From a virus: a stretch of 29,228 nucleotides of DNA. Below are positions 17,801 to 26,600 of the stretch, piece after piece. A program made the translations under genes and the position numbers. Position 1 is the first letter of the stretch. Each line of letters starts with the position of its first letter. Below the pieces are notes generated by a model. That model was not told the origin of the DNA, made no database searches, and was given only the letters and a program-made list of their open reading frames with translations. Location of the stretch: IMG/VR virus record IMGVR_UViG_3300047667_001127, positions 1 through 29,228 of that record. The stretch is one strand, 5' to 3'.

Positions 17801-19007
17801 TTTGGTTGTTGATCAACAGACTACGGTCCCGTCTGAAACAGGACAAGTTCTTGTTGGAACCGGAAGTGTTTTAAATGAAAGGTATAATCCGATATCGGTT
17901 AAGCATGGTTCTCAGCATTTCAATGGAGTTTTGTTTGAAGACCATTTTTGTACTGGGATAGATGTTCAAGAGAGGGTTATATGGTTTTTTAGTAAGGAAT
18001 CGGGCTTTGAAGTGATTACTGAGAGTAAACATAACGTTAGTGAGATTACTGCTTTTTTTAACGCCTCTAACGCATCCTCAAATAAGAGTGCTGTTTTTAG
18101 TGATTCTCCAACTGGTAAAGAAGGGATGACTATTTCGTATGACAATAAGTATAAAGAGGTTCTGTATTCTTTTAGATCTGATATTACTATTACTTTGGAA
18201 GTGACAGAAGTTGTCTTCGGATTAATATCAGTTAAGATAACAGATCCTAATCATGTTTTTCTTATTCGAAGTAATGCAAATATCCAATTTACGTCTCCTA
18301 ATTATGAGGGTTACTTTATTTTGAGTGGAGTTATTCCGATTACACAGAGTGAAACCGATGGTCAGTGGTATGCTTTATTTACGCATAGCATTGGATTGCT
18401 TGTGTCTTCTGTTAAGGTTGGGACTATTCTTAGTTCAGGGCTTGACAGTCGGGAATTTACCCTTGTTTATAGTGAGGCTAAAAAAGAGTTCTGTGGAAAT
18501 AGAAGTTCAAATGCTAGGGTTTATGGTTCAATAAACAATAACTTTTATTCTTCTAATCCTGACAAGCCAGAAGAGTTTTGGATACATAATGTAGATGGTA
18601 AACGAGGCAATTTCTTTGGTGTTCAAGGGAAGTTTGAAATCACGTTTATTGTAAATGACCCTTCTGATATTGAGAAAATATTTCACACACACCATATTCT
18701 CTCTGCCCCATTAAACTTTGATTACATTAAGTATGAAACTCTAGAGCAAGCTTCTAGTCAAATTCCTTTTATTACGGATGAGACGGATGAAGAATCAATA
18801 TTTTTGGAGCCTAAGTACACAAAAGAAGGGTGGAATTTACCTGTTAATAGGTCGAAGGAAAACCTTTCTTTTAATGCCGATGTTATTACAAGTAATATTG
18901 GTTCACGAATGAAAGGTTCGTGGATGAAAGTAACTATTGGTTATACAGGTTCATTGCCTAATTTTATAAAGTCAGTTAGAACTGGCGTAACTAAAAAAAT
19001 AATATAA
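14856..19007 (+). CDS. Tail stabilization (muzzle) protein
   Basis: A 1383-residue, mostly beta protein. The N-terminus has NTFGGVVTDVANSVVPANMA (about residues 9-28), followed by a strand region with DIYFMDHTNPMRVINSGFD (about residues 162-180). Both are typical of the large stabilization protein of crAss-like phages, called muzzle in the phiCrAss001 structure, which forms the distal part of the short tail. It sits right after the gp4-like ring gene. A long Gly/Ser/Asn-rich central body and many short loops are visible, with no transmembrane segments or enzymatic motif. It is the second largest frame here. No tape measure protein accompanies it, in agreement with a short-tailed particle. Confidence 0.78.
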   Translation: MREKTKIKNTFGGVVTDVANSVVPANMAVGMENVRVYSPDGDKSFIATYVKGSEKKFSITEGYTPIRTKSFNGVLFIFSVKVIDDSFVTEIGCFPSPNYYNPILGLDTGFQEEYSPLMNYTAEKRASESGSLEQEFRSSQFNMNLETNLDISFYGVHDNTVDIYFMDHTNPMRVINSGFDLSGNKVAKRLYSNYDFKGKINMVLYTDKIMTGRATGSNPTGGVLNNGVYSVYARYVTAQYDRTQFFLLQSGIYVGKGASNELANESIEFLINNIDKDFNKIEIGFVRKFDNTFEAFIVNQYYRLGTNKSNITIDITGLNVITAISEDFISSIISHDIPKTATIFRNRIWPANLKKSDNHNDYLKKFASLIQLKPERMKSSKQSIVVDGYTLEEPSINVIEGTDFKGYYHAGEIYCAGLQFQFTSARESDPYPCRGGDFFDQSNIGIDINNTGIIRFPKNTSVLTDITQAALPFKLKIDGSDLWSWINSSLNIAAKKWFEANIQSITIVRAERKPFKITQAVLLKGYHTDHSKAFSSYNPNPNISAEQWEQWDNYSNNEVPLINLPNQNWKTSTSDVHHPAPSIPVINSSFSSVYSFLNRPQTPLVEGSSAGLFSFDICAGKQIEDNTEIFIDTLYEFHAIPDSSAGVPSDTSLRLKYVKASSTFRADYSASKVNVWSTQRKNNMVGFVNQGDMIGYEDTPNFVQPGGHLGYMPDKAGTVVNFAMGFNPFFAVGSAGSIFTDPGLNTAVTGGEKVVTSGAHVVNVYPSNPIWIDAFNWYVFKNERFYKISEALTVKDFATDILIRNGDCFYNEGSITIFGNPQYDPTDDIKSTMTADEQRGRSVQGAPSHPIFRLALRLRLESDYNQKHFYSGPASTEPGIQESYLSSASTRARQSFRYNDAFSDLLPLSFYYGYNGEQPETSYQLQTRVAYSNKTNNSSIRDWFRVFDLSSKEDYSHQFGQINRIGIVKDFMIIVLDKAVLSLVVDQQTTVPSETGQVLVGTGSVLNERYNPISVKHGSQHFNGVLFEDHFCTGIDVQERVIWFFSKESGFEVITESKHNVSEITAFFNASNASSNKSAVFSDSPTGKEGMTISYDNKYKEVLYSFRSDITITLEVTEVVFGLISVKITDPNHVFLIRSNANIQFTSPNYEGYFILSGVIPITQSETDGQWYALFTHSIGLLVSSVKVGTILSSGLDSREFTLVYSEAKKEFCGNRSSNARVYGSINNNFYSSNPDKPEEFWIHNVDGKRGNFFGVQGKFEITFIVNDPSDIEKIFHTHHILSAPLNFDYIKYETLEQASSQIPFITDETDEESIFLEPKYTKEGWNLPVNRSKENLSFNADVITSNIGSRMKGSWMKVTIGYTGSLPNFIKSVRTGVTKKII

Positions 19008-19735
19008 TGGCTAACATGAGTAAGAACACTTCCTCTGACTACGTTGTTCAGCGTGCTGAGGATAGTAATAATCGAAATAACACAAAGCTTATTGGTGGTA
19101 TTGGAAAAGGGATTCAGGCTGCTGGAAACATTGTTGGAAAAGCTAATCCATTAATCGGTGGTTTAATGTCTGGAGTTGGAACTGTATTTGCTGGATCTGC
19201 TGATAGTGTAGAAAAGAAAAATGCTTTAGATGTTGACAATGCACATGCTTCGGCTAATGCTTTTGAGTCAGATAGTTCTTTTAATAATTTCGAAGCTGGA
19301 GAGTTTGATTATGCTGCTGAAAACAAAAAAATGTTTAAGGATGCCGCTACTACCGCTGGGACAACTTTAGCTGCTCAATCGATATCTAAAATGGGTTCAA
19401 TGCCTAGTGATTCTGACCTTATGACTAAAACGCAGAAAATGGATATTAGTTCAGAATTACCTAATGCTCCTGAAGGAACGACTACCGGTGATATTTTTAG
19501 CGGAAATGAACTTCAATTACCTGAGCAAGATAATATTTTCGGGGGAACTGAAATAGGTGAATTAGGAAATTCAAGTTCTTCTGATTTTATGGGTGAAGAG
19601 GTTGACGAAATGAATTTACAAATGGAATTTGCTAAAGAAATGGGGATTGATAATTCAAACCTTACCGGAGTAGAAGCAGATGAATTTAAAGCCAACTTTG
19701 AAGTTTGGTTAAATAAGAAAAATGGAGGAAAATAA
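19007..19735 (+). CDS. Small Gly-rich internal virion protein candidate
   Basis: A 242-residue protein. Residues about 28-62 form a Gly/Ala/Ile-rich hydrophobic stretch (LIGGIGKGIQAAGNIVGKA, then LIGGLMSGVGTVFAG) that may insert into a membrane. The rest is polar and acidic with low-complexity Ser/Asn/Gly and helical ends. This layout is reminiscent of small podovirus internal or ejection proteins such as T7 gp14-type proteins, but no homology is claimed. It lies between the muzzle gene and three larger putative cargo genes. It starts in a TAATG overlap. Role inferred from context. Confidence 0.55.
   Translation: MANMSKNTSSDYVVQRAEDSNNRNNTKLIGGIGKGIQAAGNIVGKANPLIGGLMSGVGTVFAGSADSVEKKNALDVDNAHASANAFESDSSFNNFEAGEFDYAAENKKMFKDAATTAGTTLAAQSISKMGSMPSDSDLMTKTQKMDISSELPNAPEGTTTGDIFSGNELQLPEQDNIFGGTEIGELGNSSSSDFMGEEVDEMNLQMEFAKEMGIDNSNLTGVEADEFKANFEVWLNKKNGGK
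19724..19728 (+). promoter_or_regulatory. Shine-Dalgarno-like GGAGG before the 637-residue protein
   Basis: GGAGG lies nine bases before the ATG at 19738, inside the last codons (Gly-Gly-Lys) of the preceding gene. Most other starts in the window lack such a motif, so this may be a chance effect of Gly codons or a true ribosome-binding aid. Confidence 0.3.
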
Positions 19736-19737
19736 TT

Positions 19738-21651
19738 ATGGCTAAGACTAACAAAGGCGGCAAGAAAAAGGAATTCATTAATGCAGAAACAGTTGCTAAG
19801 TTTGAAGAAGATTACGGAATTCCCGCAGCAATTATTAAACAAAGAGTTGATTCTCTTGCAGAAAAATTTAACGATGAAGAATTTAGTGCTCTTCTAAAAG
19901 TAATTAATAATCCAGGTCCTACTATTGAAAAAGCAAATGCATTAAAACTTCTGTCAGAAAGTAAGTCAAACTTAGATAACAGTGTTTCTGAATATAAAGC
20001 TCAAAAACTAAAGGAAGAAACTAATAGTCCAGCAAGAAGATTAAATGAGGCTTCAATGCTTAAGCGACAGCAGGAAGAGCGAAATGCAGCAGAAGCTTCT
20101 TTAATCCCAGAAGGAAAGCTTTATCCTAGTGATGGTAAAGCAACTATTCCTGAAGGAAAAGCTTATGAACCTGAGCTTGATTCAAATGGAAATATAGTTC
20201 CACCGGCGAAAACAGATTACGAATCTAATCCTGATTCAATCCCAGAAGGAAAGCTTTATCAGCCAAATGGAAATCAAATGGGAGTACCTGAAGGAAAAGC
20301 TTACGACCCTAACGGAAACCCTGTTGGAATACCAGAAGGCGGGGCAAACAATGGTAAATTTTATAATCCTCAAACTGGATTACCGTATAAGCCCAAAAAG
20401 CCTCAGACTCAAAAAGAATGGTATGATGATGCTATGGCTAAACTAGAGGCTAAGACAGCTGCTGAATTAACTGCTAAAAATAAAAAAGTTGATAATAGTG
20501 ATGGATTTGGCTTTTTAAAACCTGAAAAAAAAGCAAAGAAAGAAAATACTCCAGTTGCTGCTGAAGATGTAAATACGATTCCAGGCGTTACTGATGTAGT
20601 TGATGGATTTGATGAACCTAACGGTGATGACCCTACTATTCCATTTGCTATTGGTTATGATGAAAATGGAACTAGTAATGAGGTTAGTGGTGACGCTGAG
20701 CAAAGAGAAAAAGATCTAGAGGCACAAAAGATTAATAATAGTCGTGTAAATAACGGGCTAGTTCCTTTTACAGAGGAACAAACAGATGTGGCTGTTAATA
20801 AGTCCAGAGATGCTAAGAAAGCTAAGAAAACAGGAACTATTCCTAAAGACGGAAGCAAAAGCTATACTGCAGATGTTACTGGCGAAAACAGAGAACCATA
20901 TACTGACCCTGTAACTCTTGACGCAACAATTGACGGTAAACCTGCTGCTAAATCTAAAGCTGAAAAAGCAAAAGAATTCCTTGCTTTGTTAGAGAACCCT
21001 GAAGTGGATGATGAATTTAAAAGAGCGATAGGCGCTTCTGATGCTATAAATGCTGTTACTTCTGGGAAAGAAATTTATGACATTTATAAAACTAAGCAGC
21101 GGTATAAAGAAAAGGAATTTGATCCTCTTACTATGAATAAAGATTTGCAATTTACTGAAGCTGATGTTGATTACGATGGCATGAGAATTAGTAATAAGAA
21201 TGAAATTCAATCTGCTTCTGATAGGATTTTAAAACAAGCAAGAGAAAGAGGTACGGATGATATTGCTCAGATAGGATTATCTGCACAAGAACTTAATAGT
21301 ATTTCTTCTGCCAACGTGAAGTATGATGTCCTTGAAGCTGGTCAGGCAGTAGAAAACAATAAGGGTAGAGATGCTGTTCAAAATCAAATATCAGCACTTA
21401 AGAATCAGGAGAAAGCATTTAACTCTAATGCTTATGCTAACTTTGACCAGAATAAAGAAAATTCTCTCATGAGTTTAATGGGTGCTGAAAATCAAGCTTT
21501 AGGTGGACTTGGAAATAAAATGATTACTAGTCTTAATTCTAGAACTGCATATTCACAAGGGAAGCAGAAGTCTAAATCGGAAGTTCTTTCTGAATTAGCT
21601 AAGTCTGGAGATATAAGAAAGTCACAAATATTAAAAACTGAGGAAGACTAA
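19738..21651 (+). CDS. Putative internal (cargo) virion protein with PEGK repeats
   Basis: A 637-residue, strongly charged, helical protein with a disordered centre. Residues 123-214 contain five degenerate copies of a short repeat, (I/V)PEG(K/G), three or four of them followed by (L/A)Y-x-P. The regions around residues 235-290 and 330-400 are Lys/Ala/Glu-rich and likely flexible; the C-terminal third (SLMSLMGAENQALG) is helical. No signal peptide, enzyme motif or membrane segment is visible. Position after the muzzle gene and before two more large proteins suggests an internal virion or ejected protein, as in crAss-like phages that store cargo in head and tail. It ends in TAATG. Confidence 0.5.
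   Translation: MAKTNKGGKKKEFINAETVAKFEEDYGIPAAIIKQRVDSLAEKFNDEEFSALLKVINNPGPTIEKANALKLLSESKSNLDNSVSEYKAQKLKEETNSPARRLNEASMLKRQQEERNAAEASLIPEGKLYPSDGKATIPEGKAYEPELDSNGNIVPPAKTDYESNPDSIPEGKLYQPNGNQMGVPEGKAYDPNGNPVGIPEGGANNGKFYNPQTGLPYKPKKPQTQKEWYDDAMAKLEAKTAAELTAKNKKVDNSDGFGFLKPEKKAKKENTPVAAEDVNTIPGVTDVVDGFDEPNGDDPTIPFAIGYDENGTSNEVSGDAEQREKDLEAQKINNSRVNNGLVPFTEEQTDVAVNKSRDAKKAKKTGTIPKDGSKSYTADVTGENREPYTDPVTLDATIDGKPAAKSKAEKAKEFLALLENPEVDDEFKRAIGASDAINAVTSGKEIYDIYKTKQRYKEKEFDPLTMNKDLQFTEADVDYDGMRISNKNEIQSASDRILKQARERGTDDIAQIGLSAQELNSISSANVKYDVLEAGQAVENNKGRDAVQNQISALKNQEKAFNSNAYANFDQNKENSLMSLMGAENQALGGLGNKMITSLNSRTAYSQGKQKSKSEVLSELAKSGDIRKSQILKTEED
20104..20343 (+). repeat. Tandem PEGK coding repeats
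   Basis: Within the 637-residue protein, five copies of an (I/V)PEG motif start near residues 123, 137, 168, 183 and 198. Copies 1 and 3 share a nearly identical 21-base tract beginning ATCCCAGAAGGAAAGC, and copies 2 and 4 share CCTGAAGGAAAAGCTTA. The alternation of L-Y and A-Y forms suggests duplication of a two-copy unit. Confidence 0.7.
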
Positions 21652-23624
21652 TGAAACTAATTGACGGAATGAACGGCGGGTTTGGGCAGTACAGGGCTTC
21701 TAATAACCCAATAATGACAATTGACCCTACACCTTTCATTGATGCATTTGCAGCTAAAGGGAAGGCTTATGCGCAAGCATCTGTAAACGATGCTGAAATT
21801 GAATCTAAAGTTCTTAATTGGGAGGGTGACATTCCTGATAAAATTCTACATGAATCTGCTTATAGAATGGAGGGGAATATTAGTACTGCTATTTCTGGTC
21901 TTAAAAAAATATTTGAAGACAATGGTGGTGATGTTGCTTATGCAATGAAAAACGACCCTAAAGCAAAGGCTCTTATGTCAAAGCTTAGTGTTAGTAAACA
22001 GATTACTCTTGCTGAGCAGGAAAAGTACGCTCAAAATGCTGAGTTTGAAAAAAATATGAATCTTAAAAATGGAGCATATAAAAATCAAATTGCATTTGAA
22101 GGTAATACTCTAAACCCGTATGCAACAGGTGATGGCGGTTCATATTCTAATGTTGGATTACAAAAGGTTAGAAGAGGTTTACTTAAGGGGCAGCATAACA
22201 TCGATCTTCATAACACTCCTACAATGAAGAATACAGAAGACGTTAATGATAAAATTAAAAAGTCTTTTGAAGGCCTAGGCAACTACAAAGAGGTGCTTGA
22301 TAAAATGGGTGTTGTAACCTCTGGATTAAGTGGTAATCAAATATTAGCTAAATTCAGAGAAACAACAGGAAGTAATGAAATTCAAATAGCTCATGCTGAG
22401 CTTCTTGCTGCAGATGCTATGGACGATCAAGATAGGCAAGCTCTTGGGAGTGATCTTATTAATGAAAAATCAAAAGGACATTATTATTCTGAAGACAAGG
22501 AAGGGAATATGTTTTGGGATAATGCAAGATTAGAGGCTGATGTACTTGAAAAAGGTATTGAAGTCATTAAACGTCACGGAAATAAAAATACTGAAGGAGA
22601 AGAAGGTTTAACGTTTAGTCCGATTAGAGATACTGACTTAAATGCTATTTCAAAATCAAAGAAGGAGCCAGAAATAACTCCACTTGAAGGAGCTGAAGGC
22701 AATGGTGTATCTAAAGCGGTTATGGTTAATGGTAAGATGCAGGTAGGGAACAACTTTGGTATTCTGCCAAAAGACCAACAGATAATTTTGGGTCGTAAAG
22801 CATCGGATTTCGGGGTACATTCTGTTAATAACGGAAATGAAATAGAAGACGTGTTTACTGCAGTGCCTGTAGGTGAGCTTATGATGCCGACTTTTGATTT
22901 TTCTGGTACTATAATCAATCAAGACTTCTTATCTAGAAAAGGAGCTGAGGTAATTGAAATGAGTAACAGATTAACTAAGGTTTCTTATGACACTGATAAT
23001 CCGAATGCTTCATACGATGGTGCTGGAACTTATGCTTCAGGTGTGATGCGGATAAATGCTAATAATCTTTCGGAAGGAGAGATGATGATTGATGTCTGGA
23101 CTTATAAAGATACTTTTATGTCGAAAGATGATATGGTTGACCAAATGATAAGGAATAAGGATTATAATCAATTAGAAGTAAACGCTAGGGCTGCTATTTT
23201 AAATATAGCTGCTGAGCATCGAAAAAACGATAAATCATTATCTGAAGAGGGTGCTCTTGCTCTTGCTATAAATCAAAACATAAGTGCTTTTAGTGCGGAT
23301 AAAAAGAAGATGGATGTTCTGTCTGATGAAGTGAGAAATTCTAATAGGGTTTCATCGTCAAATATTACCAACAAGAAAACAAGAGATCATATTCAATCTG
23401 ATGAGAATTTTTATGATATGGATTATTTTGAAGGAGATTACATATATTTAAAAATGGCTGGAAATGTTACATCGGCTGCTTCTAATGCCTCGTTTAATGA
23501 GTCCGGTAAACCTGTAGGAGAATTTGCAACAGCAACACGGGCTTTTGGTAAGAATCTAGGTGTACAAGAAGGTACTGGAGACGTAACTGCAGATCCAAGT
23601 GAAGTAAAAAGCATAAATAACTAA
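21651..23624 (+). CDS. Putative internal (cargo) virion protein (657 aa)
   Basis: A 657-residue soluble, charged protein of mixed helix and strand. The N-terminus (GMNGGFGQYRASNNP, then DPTPFIDAFAAKGKAYAQAS) is followed by a long helical region. The centre holds a strand-rich part (KAVMVNGKMQVGNNFGILP, near residues 360-378). The C-terminus is Ala/Ser/Gly-rich. No signal peptide, membrane segment or catalytic motif was found. It is joined to the previous gene by TAATG and lies before the giant gene, so the three likely form one cargo set. Comparable large proteins follow the muzzle in crAss-like phages. Function not recognised. Confidence 0.5.
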   Translation: MKLIDGMNGGFGQYRASNNPIMTIDPTPFIDAFAAKGKAYAQASVNDAEIESKVLNWEGDIPDKILHESAYRMEGNISTAISGLKKIFEDNGGDVAYAMKNDPKAKALMSKLSVSKQITLAEQEKYAQNAEFEKNMNLKNGAYKNQIAFEGNTLNPYATGDGGSYSNVGLQKVRRGLLKGQHNIDLHNTPTMKNTEDVNDKIKKSFEGLGNYKEVLDKMGVVTSGLSGNQILAKFRETTGSNEIQIAHAELLAADAMDDQDRQALGSDLINEKSKGHYYSEDKEGNMFWDNARLEADVLEKGIEVIKRHGNKNTEGEEGLTFSPIRDTDLNAISKSKKEPEITPLEGAEGNGVSKAVMVNGKMQVGNNFGILPKDQQIILGRKASDFGVHSVNNGNEIEDVFTAVPVGELMMPTFDFSGTIINQDFLSRKGAEVIEMSNRLTKVSYDTDNPNASYDGAGTYASGVMRINANNLSEGEMMIDVWTYKDTFMSKDDMVDQMIRNKDYNQLEVNARAAILNIAAEHRKNDKSLSEEGALALAINQNISAFSADKKKMDVLSDEVRNSNRVSSSNITNKKTRDHIQSDENFYDMDYFEGDYIYLKMAGNVTSAASNASFNESGKPVGEFATATRAFGKNLGVQEGTGDVTADPSEVKSINN

Positions 23625-23661
23625 ATAGATTTTATTTTTTAATAATTAAATACAACATACA
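23625..23661. other. Short AT-rich intergenic gap
   Basis: This 37-base gap is almost purely A/T and holds a weak imperfect inverted repeat (TTATT, then AATAA). No convincing terminator, Bacteroidota promoter (a -7 TAnnTTTG with upstream TTG) or Shine-Dalgarno sequence is visible. It is the second largest gap in the window. It probably acts as an A/T-rich leader for the giant gene. Confidence 0.5.
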
Positions 23662-26600
23662 ATGTCAGGGAACATTCCTAAAAATGCCATTGGCGAAAAC
23701 GCTGCAACTGCAAACGAAGGACAAAGACCAACTCCTTTATTGCCACAAGAAGAAGTAAAGCAAGAAAAAATACAATCTAAAAATACTGGCAGTGTGGTTC
23801 AACCCCCTACTGAGCCTCCTAAAAGTTTAAGTGAACAATGGGAGGGAAAGGATTACACTGCTTTAAGATTACAGAAAGGTCTTAAGAATTACGATATTAC
23901 CCGTATTACCGAAGGTAGTAATTTAGCTTTTCCATCTAGAGAAGAGTTTGATTTTGACGGACCAGAAGACCAAAAAGAAAATACCTATAAGTTTCTACAG
24001 AACGAGTTTAAGGACTATCAACTAGGCCATTGGACTGCACAAAGCAGTAATATGAAGCGTATGCCTGAAGGTGTTCTTGCGAAACATTTAAACTCAGCTA
24101 CTTTCGGTTCAGAGAATATTAGAAGTAAAGATCAGTTTGCTGACTTAACTTTAACTGGAAGTGATAATGGTAAATCGCTTACAGAAGAGCAGCAATTCGA
24201 TGCTATGGGAACATACATTGATACTGACAATAACATGAAAACTCTTAATGAGTATTTCAATTCCAAGAAGGGAGATAAGAATGTTCTTATTCAGGATTTC
24301 GACGAAGAAGGAAATAAAACTTTTCGTGCTGTTGACAGGAATAAGGCTTTGGATATGCACCAGATTAGAAGTGCTTATGGTCCTGCTGAATTTACAAGTA
24401 ATCCGGCGATTTCTTTTGGAAAGGGATTCTATGAAGGGTTTGTAACAAGTTCTGTTTCTACTGTTGGATCTCTTACTGAGATTACTGGTGATTTGTTTGA
24501 CAAGTGGAATAGTGATGATAAGTGGACTGATGATTTTGGTCACAGAATGCGTAACTGGGCTTCTGAACAAAGTGCAATGAATGAGGATGAAAGAGTTTCA
24601 CTGTTTGAGAGTTTCCCTGCATTTATGGCGGTTACTGGTCAGGGTGTAGCTTCAATTGCACAGATGATTGCGATGGGCGGTGCTGCAAATGTTGTTGGCA
24701 AAGCAGCTGTTATAGGAGGAATGAAAGCTGGTGCTAAAGGATTAGCTACTCGTGCTGGTGCTCGTTCTGCTTTAAAGGGTGTTGGTATTGCTAGTAGAGA
24801 GGTTGCGTTGGTAACTGGTTCCGCTGTAATGACTGATGCTACTTATAAAGAAGCAAAGTCAATGGGACTTAGCGATAAGGAATCTGCGATGTTGGGCGCG
24901 ATAGCTGGCGTTACTACTTATGGAGTCGAAAAATTTATAGGGCCTGGACTTGATATAAATTATTGGGCAACTGGAGGTGGAAAAGCTGCATTAAGATCTT
25001 CTATTAAAAGCGCTCAGTCTCAATTAGGAAAAGGTAGTTCTGCTGAGGTAAAAGAAAAAGGTGCTAAGGCTTTTATTAAAGGCGTTAAGAAATCTTATCA
25101 AGAAGCTTTAGATAAAGGGATGACTAACAAAGGGGTCACTGCTTTAACCATGGCGATTGAAGAAGGTGGGGAAGAAATGGTTGAGCAGTTCTCTGGTAAT
25201 TTATTTAAGAATGTTCATGATATTCACAACAATCATCTTTATGAAACTAGTATAAACACTTACAATAAAGAGCTTCAAGGGTACAATAATAGTCTTGGCC
25301 AATATGAAGTAAAAGAGTCTGCTCCTACTGGATATTATAAAATGGGTATGGGCGGTAAGACTGTCTGGGCTAAAGATAAAGTAGGTGGTGGTAGAATTAT
25401 TCTTAATGATGAAGAATATGCTGCTTTAGAAAATGACAAAACTTATTACAAGAGAGATGCGAATGGAAAGCAAAATATTATAAATAAGCAGACTTACGAT
25501 AGGAAGACTCAGGAATTAAATGATAATGTCGTTAGTCTTAGGAAGTCAAAGCCTCAACCTACTGAAGTTGGGAAGGGTAAGTTTAGTGACAGAAAAGGCA
25601 TGGGTAGTCTTCTTGAAGGAACTACTGAAGGTATGGGTGAAGCGTTTGCTGGAGCTTTATTACCGGGTGCTTTATTTGGCGTGATGAAACCTCAGCGAAA
25701 AGCTACTTTGAGAAGGTTTGTTGCAGAGGGTAAGAGTTCTGAATTGTATCTTGAATTAGATAAGATGCATAAGCAAGGTGCTCTTGGACCAAAAGGTCTT
25801 GACATTAATGGCGAACCATTAAAAAAGGGAGCTGTTAGTGCAAATGATTTTATTTATAATGAATTTCAAACTGAGATAGGTCTTGTTCAGCAGGAAGTAG
25901 CTGCTGATGGCGTTGATGCTGTCCTTGAAAAAGAAGATTTAAAAGCTAAGGATAAGGATGCTAATGCTTATGATCAATTTTTATCTGATACTCGTGGTGA
26001 GTATCTTGCTAATTATGGCAAATTAAAAGATGCTCAATCTTTAACAGAGCAAATTGAAGCTGATACCGAATTAAGTGTTGACGAAAAGACAACTAAGATT
26101 GCAGAGCAAGAACAGGTTGTCAAAGATCTTCAGGGTCGCTTAGATTACTTTCAAGTTAAAAACGAGGCTGGTGTAACGGAAAGAGAAATGGATGCCCTTA
26201 ACAGGGCTCTATTAGAGAATAAAGCTGATTCTAATTCTGAGATTGTTCTTAATCAACTTGATAGGATTTCTACTCTAGGAAAAGATTTCAAAGCTTATTA
26301 TGATAAGACTTATTCTGAGAGAGAGGCGACTAGTGCGAAGAATATATCTGAAAATAAGGATGCTATATCTTCTTTGGTTGAGACTATGATGGATTCTGCG
26401 GATGCTGATGTGTTTTCTAGAAGCTTTGTAGAGTTGTCTAATCTAGCTAAAAACAAAGGTGCTGCTGTATCTGATAGTCAGTTAGCTGAGATTCAAAAGA
26501 AAGCAGAAGTTCTTAAGGAAAGTCTTTACAAAGCTGCTGGAAAAGCTATTAGCGACTTTAAGGTTGGTGATAATGTTGACGAGACTATTAATAGCATTTT

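Noticed and set aside
14856-19007. Tape measure protein for a long tail
   Set aside because: The large protein is beta-rich with a stabilization-type N-terminus instead of long helices, and no tail tube or chaperone genes are present.
19513-19842. Minus-strand frame of 109 codons over a gene junction
   Set aside because: It is antisense to two well-supported genes, with Phe/Ser/Asn-rich sequence typical of a shadow.
22574-22918. Minus-strand frame of 114 codons
   Set aside because: It lies fully inside the 657-residue gene, has compositional bias expected from an antisense shadow and no upstream signal.
24151-24570. Minus-strand frame of 139 codons
   Set aside because: It is nested in the giant gene, which has a continuous and domain-bearing frame.
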